A stretch of DNA of 54,495 nucleotides from RGIG5612 sp045616165 (GCA_045616165.1 JAZLGF010000019.1:1-54495), one strand, 5' to 3'; positions 27,695 to 36,893 are shown, counted from the first letter of the stretch. Notes: generated by a model from the sequence alone, not told the origin. A program made the numbers and translations.

Positions 27695-28141
27695 GTGAGC
27701 ACTATGTTTATGGGTGAATATAACCATTCCATAGATGCCAAGGGCAGAATAATGATTCCTTCGAAATTCAGAGATTCCCTCGGGGAAGGGTTTGTTATTA
27801 CGAAGGGCGTTGACAAGGGCTGCTTGTGGGTTTTCCCGGCTGATGAGTGGGAAACTTTTTATGAAAAACTTCGTAGCAGCCTCACCTTTACCAATAAAGA
27901 CAGCAGACAGTTTATGAGACATTTCATGGCAGGAGCTATGAATGCGGAAGTTGATAAGCAGGGCAGAGTCTTGCTTGCGCAAAACTTAAGAGAATATGCA
28001 AATCTTACTACTAACGTAACACTTGTTGGCACAGGTCCAAGGATAGAAATCTGGGACAAGGCGACTTGGGATGATGAAGAAGCAGAAATTGATGCAGACT
28101 TAATCGCCGAGCGAATGGGAGAATTAGGATTTGGAATTTAA
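27695..28141 (+). CDS. mraZ: transcriptional regulator MraZ
   Basis: AbrB-like DNA-binding protein that forms rings and controls the division/cell-wall cluster. 148 aa with the two SpoVT/AbrB-type repeats: MGEYNHSIDAKGRIMIPSKF near the N-terminus and AEVDKQGRVLLAQNL near residue 88. Start is GTG 27695, with GGGAGG at 27683-27688; ATG 27704 is an alternative. Four operator repeats lie about 140-175 bp upstream. Overlaps rsmH by 11 nt. Confidence 0.95.
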   Translation: MSTMFMGEYNHSIDAKGRIMIPSKFRDSLGEGFVITKGVDKGCLWVFPADEWETFYEKLRSSLTFTNKDSRQFMRHFMAGAMNAEVDKQGRVLLAQNLREYANLTTNVTLVGTGPRIEIWDKATWDDEEAEIDADLIAERMGELGFGI

Positions 28142-29063
28142 ACATGAATCAGTTCTTCCAAAAGAGACCATTGAAAATTTAAATATCAAACCAGACGGGA
28201 TATATGTTGATGGAACGCTAGGCGGAGCAGGACATTCCTTCCAAATCGTTAAACAGCTTTCATCAGGCAGACTAATCGGAATAGACCAAGATAAAGAAGC
28301 TATTGATGCGGCAACAAAAAAACTTGCCATATTTAAAGATAAAGTAAGTATTGTCAAAGACAATTTCTCAAATATCAAAAAAGTTCTTTCTGATTTAGGA
28401 ATAGAAAAAGTTGACGGCATACTTTTAGACATCGGAGTTTCTTCCTATCAATTAGATAATCCCGAGCGAGGTTTTTCATATCGAGAAGATGCGCCTTTGG
28501 ACATGAGAATGGACCAAAGCCAGTTATTAAGTGCTAAAGAAATAGTAAATACTTATTCAAAAGAAGATTTAGCACGAATAATTAGTAGATATGGCGAAGA
28601 TAACTTCGCTAATAATATAGCAAAGCACATTGTAAACGAAAGAGAAAAAGAACCGATACTAACCACAATGCAGCTAGCAAAGATAGTGGAGCAGGCTATT
28701 CCAGCCAAGATTAGAAAAGGTCAAAAAGGTTTTGCTAAAAGAACTTTCCAGGCACTTCGAATAGAAGTAAATTCAGAACTAAGCGTTTTGGAAAATTCAA
28801 TAGATATGATGATTGATCTTTTGAATCCTAAAGGAAGGCTCTGCATCATTACTTTTCACTCTCTGGAAGATAGAATCGTAAAGAATGCATTTAGAAGAGC
28901 TGAAAACCCGTGTACATGTCCACCGTCATTTCCGGTTTGCAAATGCGGGGCTGTACCAAAAGGAAAAGTAATTACTAAGAAGCCAATCGTTCCTACAAAA
29001 GAGGAATGTGATGCAAATAAAAGAGCAACAAGCTCAAAATTAAGAGTTTTTGAAAGGGCCTAA
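28131..29063 (+). CDS. rsmH: 16S rRNA (cytosine-N4) methyltransferase RsmH
   Basis: Methylates N4 of cytosine 1402 (E. coli numbering) in the 16S decoding centre; formerly MraW. 310 aa starting at TTG 28131 inside the end of mraZ. Motifs: HESVLPKETI, the SAM loop DGTLGGAGHSFQI, LLDIGVSSYQLDNPERGFSY, FQALRIEVN and TFHSLEDRIVK. A Cys-rich stretch near residue 262 (CTCPPSFPVCKC) is usual for the family. Standard second gene of the division cluster. Confidence 0.96.
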   Translation: MEFKHESVLPKETIENLNIKPDGIYVDGTLGGAGHSFQIVKQLSSGRLIGIDQDKEAIDAATKKLAIFKDKVSIVKDNFSNIKKVLSDLGIEKVDGILLDIGVSSYQLDNPERGFSYREDAPLDMRMDQSQLLSAKEIVNTYSKEDLARIISRYGEDNFANNIAKHIVNEREKEPILTTMQLAKIVEQAIPAKIRKGQKGFAKRTFQALRIEVNSELSVLENSIDMMIDLLNPKGRLCIITFHSLEDRIVKNAFRRAENPCTCPPSFPVCKCGAVPKGKVITKKPIVPTKEECDANKRATSSKLRVFERA

Positions 29064-29075
29064 TAGGCAAGTTAA

Positions 29076-29543
29076 ATGGGAGCAAGAACAAGAAACTATT
29101 CACAAATTGATAGCGTAAGACGTATCTACGTTGAAGGTAATGCAGCCTGTCAGGAATTTGTTATTCCGGCAAGGTCTAGAAAAGTTAACGCTAAAAAAAT
29201 TGCTAACGAAAAACTCTTAAAACAACAAGAAAGAATAAGAAGAGGTGCGATTTACGTAGCAGCAGGAGTTCTAGTAGCACTTGTAGTTATTTCTTTATCA
29301 CTGACAGTAAAAAGGAATGACTTAAATACAAAAATTGGGCAGCTTGAAAGCCAAGTGCAGGAATTGCGAGAACAAAATGATTCAAAAGAATATGATATAA
29401 ATAGCACCGTTGATTTAGACTATGTAGTGCAGGTGGCGACGGGCCAACTTGGTATGGTCAGAAGTGGGATAGGACAAATACAAACATACAATTCGGACAA
29501 TTCAGAATATACACAGCAGTTAGCAGAAATACCAACTAAATAG
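29076..29543 (+). CDS. ftsL: FtsL-like septum protein
   Basis: Small bitopic protein in the ftsL slot between rsmH and the PBP gene. 155 aa: a basic cytoplasmic N-terminus, one membrane helix (about 58-78, GAIYVAAGVLVALVVISLSL), then a coiled-coil stretch (about 83-105, including TKIGQLESQVQELREQ) outside. This is the FtsL/DivIC plan, where the coiled coil binds DivIC and FtsQ to activate septal synthesis. Primary sequence alone is weak, so the call rests on topology and position. A perfect inverted repeat covers its stop codon. Confidence 0.75.
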   Translation: MGARTRNYSQIDSVRRIYVEGNAACQEFVIPARSRKVNAKKIANEKLLKQQERIRRGAIYVAAGVLVALVVISLSLTVKRNDLNTKIGQLESQVQELREQNDSKEYDINSTVDLDYVVQVATGQLGMVRSGIGQIQTYNSDNSEYTQQLAEIPTK

Positions 29544-29552
29544 TTGGTATTT
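29527..29552. terminator. perfect 12-bp hairpin over the ftsL stop codon, possible attenuating terminator
   Basis: AAATACCAACTA (527-538 within 29.5 kb) and TAGTTGGTATTT (29541-29552) are fully complementary with a minimal loop. The stop codon TAG is in the right arm. A T-rich tail is short, so partial termination or RNA stability is more likely than full termination. An extended -10 promoter follows directly. Confidence 0.4.
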
Positions 29553-29557
29553 CGTTA

Positions 29558-29566
29558 TGTTAAAAT
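29558..29566 (+). promoter_or_regulatory. internal extended -10 promoter for the PBP gene
   Basis: TGTTAAAAT is an extended -10 element ending 9 nt before the PBP ATG at 29576. No -35 is evident. No ribosome-binding site lies between, so this start would give a leaderless transcript within the division cluster. Confidence 0.45.
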
Positions 29567-29575
29567 AAAAATTTT

Positions 29576-31387
29576 ATGAAGAAAAAAGTAACTACAGAAG
29601 GAAAAACTCATAAAAATATGAACAAACGCTTTAGCATAATTGCTATTGTGTTTTTTGTTTTAATTGCCCTTGTTGCAGTTAGAATCGTTTGGATTTTGGC
29701 TTTTAATGGTGACAAATATAAAAAAGCCGCACTTAGACAAACACAGTCTGGGAATTATTCTATTCCTTCAAAGAGAGGAGATATTTTAGACAGAAATAAT
29801 GTTCAACTTGCAACAAGTACAAAGGTATACAATCTGATTTTAGATCCAAAAGTTATTTTGACTAATACAGAAAAATATTTAGAACCAACAATTTCTTTGA
29901 TAGAAAAGCATTTTAGTATTTCTAAGGAAGAATTAAGAAAAGACATCGATGAAAATCCAAAAAGCTCTTATGTTGTCTTAAAAAAAGAGCTGACTTTTTC
30001 TGAAGTTGAAAAATTTATCGAAGAAAAAGAAAAAGATACAAATGTAAATGGCGTTTGGTTAGAAGATAATTATAAACGCAATTATCCATATAATACATTA
30101 GCTTCATCTGTTTTAGGATTTACCAGCAATGACCAAGGAGAATATGGTCTTGAACTTCAATATAACAAAGATCTTACTGGTACAGACGGAATGGAGTATT
30201 CGTATGTAAATAGCGATAATACAGTAGAAACTGTAAGAAGAGAAGCAATTGATGGCAACTTTGTTATGCTTACACTTGATTATAATATTCAGGCTATTGT
30301 AGAAAAATATATTACTCAGACATACCAACAAACAAAAGCAAAAGGAGTTTTTGCTATTATTCAAAATCCAAATACTGGAGAAATTTTAGCAATGGCTGAT
30401 ACAGGTCAATTTGATTGTAATAATCCAAGAGATTTAAGTATAAAATATAAGCAAGAAGAAATTGATGCGATGGATGACCAGGCCACTATTGATGCGCTAA
30501 CAGATGTTTGGAGAAATGATTGCGTAACAAAAAGTTATGAACCCGGCTCAACGTTTAAGCCTTTTACAGTAGCTATGGGTATCGAAGAAAATAAGATTTC
30601 TCCTACAGATACTTTTTATTGTGGAGGAAGCCAAATGTTCTTTGAAAACACACCGTGGGAAAAAACTATTTGGTGTTGGACAAGAGAAGGACAAGGCACG
30701 TTAGATGTTAAGGGTGCGATTGCACAGTCATGTAATATATCGCTTGCACAAATTTCAGGAAAAATAGGTCAGGAAATTTTCGCTAGATATCAAAGAAAAT
30801 TTGGTTTTGGACAATACACAGGTATCGACCTTCCAAATGAAATGAGTTGTGCATCACTTTTATACACAAAAGATAATATGACGGTATTAGACCTTGCAAC
30901 AAACGCTTTTGGTCAGAACTTTAACGTGACAATGGTTCAACTATGCACAGGCTTTTCATCACTTATTAATGGTGGATATTTATATAAGCCATATATAGTT
31001 AAGAGTATATATAATGCAAATAATGAACTTGTAAAATCAAATAGTAAAACATTAGTTTCACAAACAATTTCTCAAGATACTTGCAACTACATTAAAGAAT
31101 GTTTAAGAGAAGTTGTTGTTAACGGAACTAGTAAACAAGCAGCAATTCCAGGATATAAGATTTCAGGTAAAACTGGTCAGGCACAAAAATACGATAAAGA
31201 AGAAGAACTTTACGTTATTTCGTATATTGGGTTTGCTCCTTATGAAAATCCGGAAGTTGTATGTTATGTTGCTATTGATGAACCAGCAGAAAATAACACA
31301 TCAAGTGCAATAGCAGTAGAATTATTTAGAAATATTATGACAGAAGTTTTATCTTATATGAACGTTCCTGCGGACGATATAAAATAA
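29576..31387 (+). CDS. ftsI: class B penicillin-binding protein (FtsI/PBP2B/SpoVD type)
   Basis: Septal transpeptidase partnering the SEDS polymerase encoded four genes later. 603 aa: short cytoplasmic tail, one membrane anchor (about 19-43), a dimerisation domain and the transpeptidase domain with the three active-site motifs STFK (S325 nucleophile), SCN (385-387) and KTG (532-534). No PASTA domain follows, unlike many Firmicute SpoVD or PBP2x proteins. Sequence alone does not separate the vegetative from the sporulation paralogue; as the only PBP in the cluster, the vegetative role is likelier. Confidence 0.92.
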   Translation: MKKKVTTEGKTHKNMNKRFSIIAIVFFVLIALVAVRIVWILAFNGDKYKKAALRQTQSGNYSIPSKRGDILDRNNVQLATSTKVYNLILDPKVILTNTEKYLEPTISLIEKHFSISKEELRKDIDENPKSSYVVLKKELTFSEVEKFIEEKEKDTNVNGVWLEDNYKRNYPYNTLASSVLGFTSNDQGEYGLELQYNKDLTGTDGMEYSYVNSDNTVETVRREAIDGNFVMLTLDYNIQAIVEKYITQTYQQTKAKGVFAIIQNPNTGEILAMADTGQFDCNNPRDLSIKYKQEEIDAMDDQATIDALTDVWRNDCVTKSYEPGSTFKPFTVAMGIEENKISPTDTFYCGGSQMFFENTPWEKTIWCWTREGQGTLDVKGAIAQSCNISLAQISGKIGQEIFARYQRKFGFGQYTGIDLPNEMSCASLLYTKDNMTVLDLATNAFGQNFNVTMVQLCTGFSSLINGGYLYKPYIVKSIYNANNELVKSNSKTLVSQTISQDTCNYIKECLREVVVNGTSKQAAIPGYKISGKTGQAQKYDKEEELYVISYIGFAPYENPEVVCYVAIDEPAENNTSSAIAVELFRNIMTEVLSYMNVPADDIK

Positions 31388-31414
31388 AATTTTCATAATG
31401 AAAAGGATATAAAA

Positions 31415-32374
31415 ATGAATTGGTTTGTTTTACTTTCAGTAGCAATAAGTTTTCTAATCGGAATTATTCTTTTACCGATATTTATTCCGGCTTTAAGAAA
31501 ACTAAAATTTGGACAGCAAATAAGAGAGGAAGGTCCAGAGGCACATCTTAAAAAAGCGGGAATTCCAACGATGGGTGGTATTGTTATTGTTGTTGCTTTT
31601 TTAGTTGCAACAGCAGTTTTTCTTCCTTTTGGATTAGAGGCGCTACCGGTAATGATTTTTACTTTCTTGTTTGCTTTAATAGGATTTTTAGATGACTATT
31701 TAAAAATAAAAAAAGAGCAGAGCGAAGGCCTTAAAGCATGGCAAAAAATTGGACTTCAAATTATTTTCACAGTAGCCATTATAGTTTATATTTCTCAGTT
31801 TACTGAAAATGGAACTTCAACAATTATTCCGTTTTTAGGATATGTTGATCTTAAAGGATGGTTTTATCCGATAGCTGTTTTTGCAATTCTAGGTACTGTT
31901 AATGGAGCAAACTTTACAGACGGGTTAGATGGACTAGCATCAAGTGTAACAATAGTAATTTGCGCTTTTATGTTTGTCGCTTATTTTATCATTAATAAAA
32001 AAGTTGATTCGGCCTCACTTTCAATGCTTGGAGCTTTAGTAGCATTTCTTATATACAATCATTACCCAGCAAAAATTTTTATGGGTGATACAGGAAGCTT
32101 GGCTCTTGGTGGATTTGTAGCTATAGAGGCTTATGTACTTAAAATGCCAGTGTTTTTAATACTTGTAGCATTTATATATTTGGTTGAGATTATCTCTGTG
32201 ATTTTGCAAGTTGGATACTTTAAGTTAACACATGGAAAAAGAATTTTTAGAATGGCTCCTATTCATCACCATTATGAACTTGGGGGTTGGAGCGAAGTTA
32301 AAGTGGTAACAGTTTTTTCACTTGTAACATTTATTCTAAGTGTAATCGCTTTTTTAGGCTTATATTTTATTTAG
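31415..32374 (+). CDS. mraY: phospho-N-acetylmuramoyl-pentapeptide transferase MraY
   Basis: Polytopic enzyme making lipid I from UDP-MurNAc-pentapeptide and undecaprenyl phosphate. 319 aa with about ten membrane helices. Catalytic motifs: DDYLKIKK (aspartates near residue 92), NFTDGLDGLAS (about 167-177) and the cytoplasmic histidine loop APIHHHYELGG near residue 285. AAAAGGA precedes the ATG. The downstream murD makes an earlier precursor step. Confidence 0.97.
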   Translation: MNWFVLLSVAISFLIGIILLPIFIPALRKLKFGQQIREEGPEAHLKKAGIPTMGGIVIVVAFLVATAVFLPFGLEALPVMIFTFLFALIGFLDDYLKIKKEQSEGLKAWQKIGLQIIFTVAIIVYISQFTENGTSTIIPFLGYVDLKGWFYPIAVFAILGTVNGANFTDGLDGLASSVTIVICAFMFVAYFIINKKVDSASLSMLGALVAFLIYNHYPAKIFMGDTGSLALGGFVAIEAYVLKMPVFLILVAFIYLVEIISVILQVGYFKLTHGKRIFRMAPIHHHYELGGWSEVKVVTVFSLVTFILSVIAFLGLYFI

Positions 32375-32388
32375 GAAAAGCAGTAAAG

Positions 32389-33744
32389 ATGGAATTAAAA
32401 AATAAATCAATTATGATTTTTGGAATGGGAATAAGTGGTAAGGGAGTAGCACATCTTCTAAAAAATGAAGGATGTGTACTGACTTTATATGATTCAAATA
32501 TAGATTTAGATGACGAAACTCTTCTTAAAGAACTAGATCTTTTAGGAAAAGCAAAAGTAAAAAAAGGTGAATTAACAAAAGAAGATTTTAAGGATATTGA
32601 TATTTTAACTTTAAGCCCAGGCATTTCTATTAATGCGCCTTATGTACAAATGGCAAAAAAAGAAGGCGTACATATAATTGGAGAAATTGAAATTGCATTT
32701 TTAATTAAAAAAGGACGCCTTGCAGCAATTACTGGAACTAATGGAAAGACAACAACTACGGCTTTAACGGGAGAAATATTTAAGGCTTATTTTGATAAAA
32801 CTTATGTTGTAGGAAACATTGGAACAAGCTTTGCGTCGGTGGCAAATGAGACAAAAGACAGCGATGTTATCGTAGCTGAGATTTCAAGTTTTCAGCTTGA
32901 ATCAATATATGATTTTCATCCTGAAGTTAGTGCTGTATTAAATATTACACCTGATCATTTAGATAGACATGGCTCGTTTGAAAATTATGCAAAAACTAAA
33001 ATGCTTATTGCAAAAAATCAATTTCCAAGCGAAAAATGTGTAATAAATTATGATGATGAATATTTAAGAGAATTAGCTAATGATATCACACCAGAAGTAT
33101 TTTATTTTTCTAGAAAATGTGTTCTAGAAAAAGGTATTTATTTAGTTGACGATGATATCGTTTATAACGACGGAAATAAAGAAGAAAAAATAATAAATAG
33201 ATATGACATGCATCTTTTGGGCGACCATAATGTTGAAAATGTTATGGCAGCATGCGCGATTGGAATATTATTTGAAATTGATATTACCACTATAAGTGAA
33301 GTCGTAAAAAACTTTAAAGCAGTTGAGCATAGGATTGAATATGTAGCAACTAAATACGGTGTTAAATATTATAATGACTCTAAGGGCACTAATACTGACG
33401 CAGCGGCAAGGGCAGTAGAGGCAATGCCTTCTAAAACTGTGTTGATTGCTGGAGGATATGATAAAGGTGCTGATTTTACAGATTGGATTTTAGGATTCAA
33501 CGGAAAAATTAAGGATATGATTTTAATTGGCCAGACTGCGCAAAAGATAAAAGAGTGCGCACTTAAATGTGGGTTTACTAATATTTACATGTGCAATGAT
33601 TTAAAAGAAGCTGTGCAAAAAGCTAAATTGCTTGCATGCGAAGGAGAGTGTGTATTACTTTCTCCTGCATGTGCAAGTTGGGGGCAATTTAAGAATTATG
33701 AGCAACGTGGAAAGATGTTTAAGGAGTTTGTTTTAGAACTTTAA
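32389..33744 (+). CDS. murD: UDP-N-acetylmuramoylalanine--D-glutamate ligase MurD
   Basis: Cytoplasmic ATP-dependent ligase adding D-Glu to UDP-MurNAc-L-Ala. 451 aa, standard. The N-terminal Rossmann domain begins IMIFGMGISGKGVAHLL; the Mur-ligase ATP motif is GTNGKTTTT (about 117-125); later blocks include NITPDHLDRHGSFENYAKTK, LGDHNVENVMAA, the C-terminal YYNDSKGTNTDA and LLSPACASWGQF. It is the only Mur ligase in this cluster; murC, murE and murF must be elsewhere. Confidence 0.96.
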   Translation: MELKNKSIMIFGMGISGKGVAHLLKNEGCVLTLYDSNIDLDDETLLKELDLLGKAKVKKGELTKEDFKDIDILTLSPGISINAPYVQMAKKEGVHIIGEIEIAFLIKKGRLAAITGTNGKTTTTALTGEIFKAYFDKTYVVGNIGTSFASVANETKDSDVIVAEISSFQLESIYDFHPEVSAVLNITPDHLDRHGSFENYAKTKMLIAKNQFPSEKCVINYDDEYLRELANDITPEVFYFSRKCVLEKGIYLVDDDIVYNDGNKEEKIINRYDMHLLGDHNVENVMAACAIGILFEIDITTISEVVKNFKAVEHRIEYVATKYGVKYYNDSKGTNTDAAARAVEAMPSKTVLIAGGYDKGADFTDWILGFNGKIKDMILIGQTAQKIKECALKCGFTNIYMCNDLKEAVQKAKLLACEGECVLLSPACASWGQFKNYEQRGKMFKEFVLEL

Positions 33745-33747
33745 TCT

Positions 33748-34950
33748 ATGAAGAGAAAGCCTGCAACAAAAAAGAAAATTACGCAAAAAGCCTATGGAAA
33801 AATAGACTGGATAATGGTTATTATTGTAGCCATTCTTATTGCGTATGGACTTTTAATGCTTTATAGTGCAAGCTCATATAATGCAAGTATTGAGGGAAAA
33901 ATTCCTTCATACTATGTGCTTAGACAACTGATTTTTGTTTTTATTGGATTTATCTTTATGACTATTGTAACTTTTATTCCATATAGTTTTTGGAAAAAAA
34001 CGGCAATACCTATTTTTATACTTTCACTTATAGCGATTTTACTTGTTTTATCGCCACTTGGATTTGCGAGTCATGGTGCTAAAAGATGGTTGAATTTTGG
34101 ATTTACAACCGTGCAACCTTCAGAAATTCTTAAGATTGCCGTTGTACTTTTTACCGCATTAGTCATTACAAACTTAAAACAACAAACAGATGATATTAAA
34201 ACATTTCTTATAATTATCTCAGGATGTGTCGTTGGTGCAGGATTAACTGCTTTTATTACTGATGACTTAGGAACAGCTATAATAATTTTAGCTATGGGAT
34301 TTTTAATGGTTTATGTATCATGTCCTAAAGTTAAATATTTAGTGCTTTCGGTTATTGCAATTATTATTTTAGGTGGAGCGTATGTCTTAATTCGTCCAAA
34401 TAAATTACAAAGAATTGAAGCATGGCTTAATATTGATAAATATTCCGATAGCATTGGATACCAAATTACGCAAGGACTTTATGCTATTGGATCGGGCGGA
34501 ATTTTTGGAAAAGGGTTAGGACAAGGAACTCAAAAACTTGGATTTGTTCCTGAAAGCGAAAACGATATGATTTTTTCCATAATATGTGAAGAATTAGGAT
34601 TAATTGGAGCATTATTTTTATTAGCACTCTTTGTTCTTTTATTGTGGAGAATGAAAAAAATATTTGATAATTCAACGGATCTTTATGCTAAATGTATCGT
34701 AGTGGGAATTTCATCACATATTGCGGTTCAAACTTTTATTAATTTAGCGGTTGTTACAAACCTTATTCCTAATACTGGCGTACCACTTCCATTTATCAGT
34801 TATGGAGGAAGTGCTATATTTTTCCTATTAATTGAGATTGGACTTGTTTTATCAGTTGGAAGAAATACAGAAGTTATAAAAGTTGATCTTGAAAAAAGAG
34901 ATGAATATTATCAAAAAGAAAAAAATAGAAATCCAGCTACATTTTTATAA
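33748..34950 (+). CDS. ftsW: SEDS peptidoglycan polymerase FtsW/SpoVE
   Basis: Integral membrane glycosyltransferase that polymerises lipid II together with the class B PBP. 400 aa, about ten helices. SEDS hallmarks: GAKRWLNFGFTTVQPSEILKIA, GSGGIFGKGLGQG, the ESENDMIFSIICEELGLIG loop with the conserved Asp, and NTGVPLPFISYGGSA near the end. Its location after murD and before ftsQ and ftsZ marks it as the divisome member rather than RodA. It starts 3 nt after murD. Confidence 0.94.
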   Translation: MKRKPATKKKITQKAYGKIDWIMVIIVAILIAYGLLMLYSASSYNASIEGKIPSYYVLRQLIFVFIGFIFMTIVTFIPYSFWKKTAIPIFILSLIAILLVLSPLGFASHGAKRWLNFGFTTVQPSEILKIAVVLFTALVITNLKQQTDDIKTFLIIISGCVVGAGLTAFITDDLGTAIIILAMGFLMVYVSCPKVKYLVLSVIAIIILGGAYVLIRPNKLQRIEAWLNIDKYSDSIGYQITQGLYAIGSGGIFGKGLGQGTQKLGFVPESENDMIFSIICEELGLIGALFLLALFVLLLWRMKKIFDNSTDLYAKCIVVGISSHIAVQTFINLAVVTNLIPNTGVPLPFISYGGSAIFFLLIEIGLVLSVGRNTEVIKVDLEKRDEYYQKEKNRNPATFL

Positions 34951-34953
34951 GAT

Positions 34954-35505
34954 ATGAAAAAAAAGGGTATTATTGCCGTTATAGCAATTGCGATAGTGTT
35001 AATTGTTTTTTGCATTTTGTTTTTAACTGGCGTAATAAAAATCAACTTAAAATCAAATAAAGAAAAAAACGTTAACATAAACCAGGCTATTTGTTATGTT
35101 AAATATATGAATGCTTATATTCTGATTTCTTCAGATGGGGTTGTTGTGGCAAGCTTCGAAAATGCCCCGAACGATATCCCTGAAATTTCAGGAATCTCTT
35201 TCAAAAGCATAGTTGTTGGTGAAAAAATCGAGGCAAATGAGCAAAAGGAATTTAAATATGCGATTAAAATTGCCGAAACTTTTAAAAAAAATTCTATGAC
35301 TTTAGATCAAGTATATGTTGCTTCGGACAAAACCGCTAGCGTTTATGTTGGTAAAGTAAAGATTTTATTTGGTAAAGATGAAGATACCGAAGAGAAGATT
35401 AGAGATTTAAGAGATTTTTATGCTAATTTAAGTGATTTGGATGGAACGCTAAACATGACGGAAATTAGCGAAAATAATGCGGGATATACATTCAAAAAGA
35501 ATTAA
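34954..35505 (+). CDS. short FtsQ/DivIB-like protein without a POTRA domain
   Basis: 183 aa: Lys-rich start, one signal-anchor helix (about 5-27), a short linker, then an extracytoplasmic domain. The segment from about 50 has the FtsQ/DivIB beta-domain pattern: ILISSDGVVVASFE, PEISGISFKSIVVGEKIE, an alpha-helical stretch FKYAIKIAETFKKN, and VYVGKVKILFGKDEDTEEKIRDL near 130-150. DivIB/FtsQ proteins normally have a POTRA domain of about 70 residues between the helix and this region; here there is almost no room. Position between ftsW and ftsZ supports the assignment. Moderate confidence because the resemblance is by pattern. Confidence 0.6.
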   Translation: MKKKGIIAVIAIAIVLIVFCILFLTGVIKINLKSNKEKNVNINQAICYVKYMNAYILISSDGVVVASFENAPNDIPEISGISFKSIVVGEKIEANEQKEFKYAIKIAETFKKNSMTLDQVYVASDKTASVYVGKVKILFGKDEDTEEKIRDLRDFYANLSDLDGTLNMTEISENNAGYTFKKN

Positions 35506-35513
35506 AAAAAAAG

Positions 35514-35542
35514 TTGAAATTTAGAGAAAAAAAATATACTAT
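35514..35542 (+). promoter_or_regulatory. probable ftsZ promoter
   Basis: TTGAAA (35514-35519) with TACTAT (35537-35542) at 17-bp spacing, or TATACT (35535-35540) at 15 bp, lies in the AT-rich 77-bp gap before ftsZ. This would allow ftsZ expression independent of the mraZ promoter, as in many bacteria. Exact -10 uncertain. Confidence 0.5.
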
Positions 35543-35582
35543 ATATAGTAGATAATATATTTAAAGAAGGGAATATATTGAT

Positions 35583-36893
35583 ATGTCTGAGTTTGAATAC
35601 AATGAGTATGTAAGGGGCGCACGTATCGTCGTTGTAGGTGTCGGCGGTGCTGGTAATAACGCTGTAAATAGAATGTTAGAATCAGGTGTTCAACTTGTTG
35701 AATTTATTGCTGTTAATACTGATAAGCAAGTTCTTCAGGTTTCTAAAGCACCAGTTACAATACAGATAGGTGAAAAAATCACAAAAGGTTTAGGCGCAGG
35801 CGCTCAACCAGAAATTGGCCAGAAGGCTGCTGAAGAGAGTATTGAAATGATTCAAAAAGCTTTAGCAGGTGCTGATATGGTATTTATCACATGCGGTATG
35901 GGTGGTGGAACTGGAACCGGTGCTGCTCCTGTTATTGCTAAGATAGCTAAAGAGATGGATATACTTACTATCGGTATTGTTACTAAACCTTTCAAATTTG
36001 AAAATAAGACTCGTATGAATAACGCAATCATGGGTATTGAAAGACTTAAAGAAGTTGCTGATACTTTGATTGTTATTCCTAACGATAAATTACTGGAATT
36101 AGTTGATAGACGTACTTCTATTGAAGATGCATTTAAGAAAGCTGATGAAGTATTGCAACAGGCCGTTACTGGTATCACAGACCTTATCAATATTCCAGCT
36201 CTTATTAACTTGGATTTTGCAGATGTTCGTACTGTTATGCTTAACAAAGGTGTAGCTCATATCGGTATTGGTTCAGGTGTTGGTGAAGATAAAGCTGAAG
36301 AAGCTGTTAAGCTTGCGGTTACATCTCCACTTCTTGAAACAAATATCAGAGGCGCATCACATGTTATCATCAATATTTCTGGTGATATTTCCCTTATGGA
36401 AGCTAATGATGCTGCTTCATATGTACAAGATCTTGCTGGCGATGGTGCTAATATTATATTTGGTGCTCGTTTTGAAGAAGAACCTGCTGATACATGTACA
36501 ATTACGGTTATTGCTACAGGAATTAATGATAATGCAGTTAAGGTTTCTAACCCTACTGCTCAGATGAATAAAAACTTTAAGCCTCAGATGCAACCACAAG
36601 GTGCTGTTGAAAAACAATTTGTAGTTCGTCCTGATGCTCCAAAACCAGAACGTCCAGGAATGCCACCTCGTCCAGCTGCTTTGCAGCAGGGTAATCCAGC
36701 TGGTAGACCTTCTGCACCAGGAACGCCACAACAGCGTCCGGGAATGCCACAAGGAAATCCGGCTCAAAGACCACAAGGTGCACCATCTCGTCCAAACGAG
36801 AAACCAGAACTTAGATTTAATGTTCCTAGACAGCCTAAAGCTTCTGTACCAGAACAAGATCTTTCTATTCCGGATTTTCTTAAGAAAAAATAA
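35583..36893 (+). CDS. ftsZ: cell division protein FtsZ
   Basis: Tubulin-like GTPase forming the Z-ring. 436 aa. GTP-binding signature GGGTGTGAAP near residue 107; N-terminal VGVGGAGNNAVNRM; the T7 loop with NLDFADVRTVM. From about 325 a long disordered linker is rich in Pro, Gln, Arg and Gly with repeated RPGMP and QGNPA-like units; the last residues DLSIPDFLKKK form the conserved C-terminal peptide that binds FtsA or SepF. AGAAGGGA precedes the ATG. A strong terminator follows. Confidence 0.97.
   Translation: MSEFEYNEYVRGARIVVVGVGGAGNNAVNRMLESGVQLVEFIAVNTDKQVLQVSKAPVTIQIGEKITKGLGAGAQPEIGQKAAEESIEMIQKALAGADMVFITCGMGGGTGTGAAPVIAKIAKEMDILTIGIVTKPFKFENKTRMNNAIMGIERLKEVADTLIVIPNDKLLELVDRRTSIEDAFKKADEVLQQAVTGITDLINIPALINLDFADVRTVMLNKGVAHIGIGSGVGEDKAEEAVKLAVTSPLLETNIRGASHVIINISGDISLMEANDAASYVQDLAGDGANIIFGARFEEEPADTCTITVIATGINDNAVKVSNPTAQMNKNFKPQMQPQGAVEKQFVVRPDAPKPERPGMPPRPAALQQGNPAGRPSAPGTPQQRPGMPQGNPAQRPQGAPSRPNEKPELRFNVPRQPKASVPEQDLSIPDFLKKK

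Noticed and set aside
36417..36857. 146-codon minus-strand Trp/Arg/Ser-rich frame opposite ftsZ
   Set aside because: It mirrors the low-complexity Pro/Gln linker of ftsZ and shows no independent start signals.
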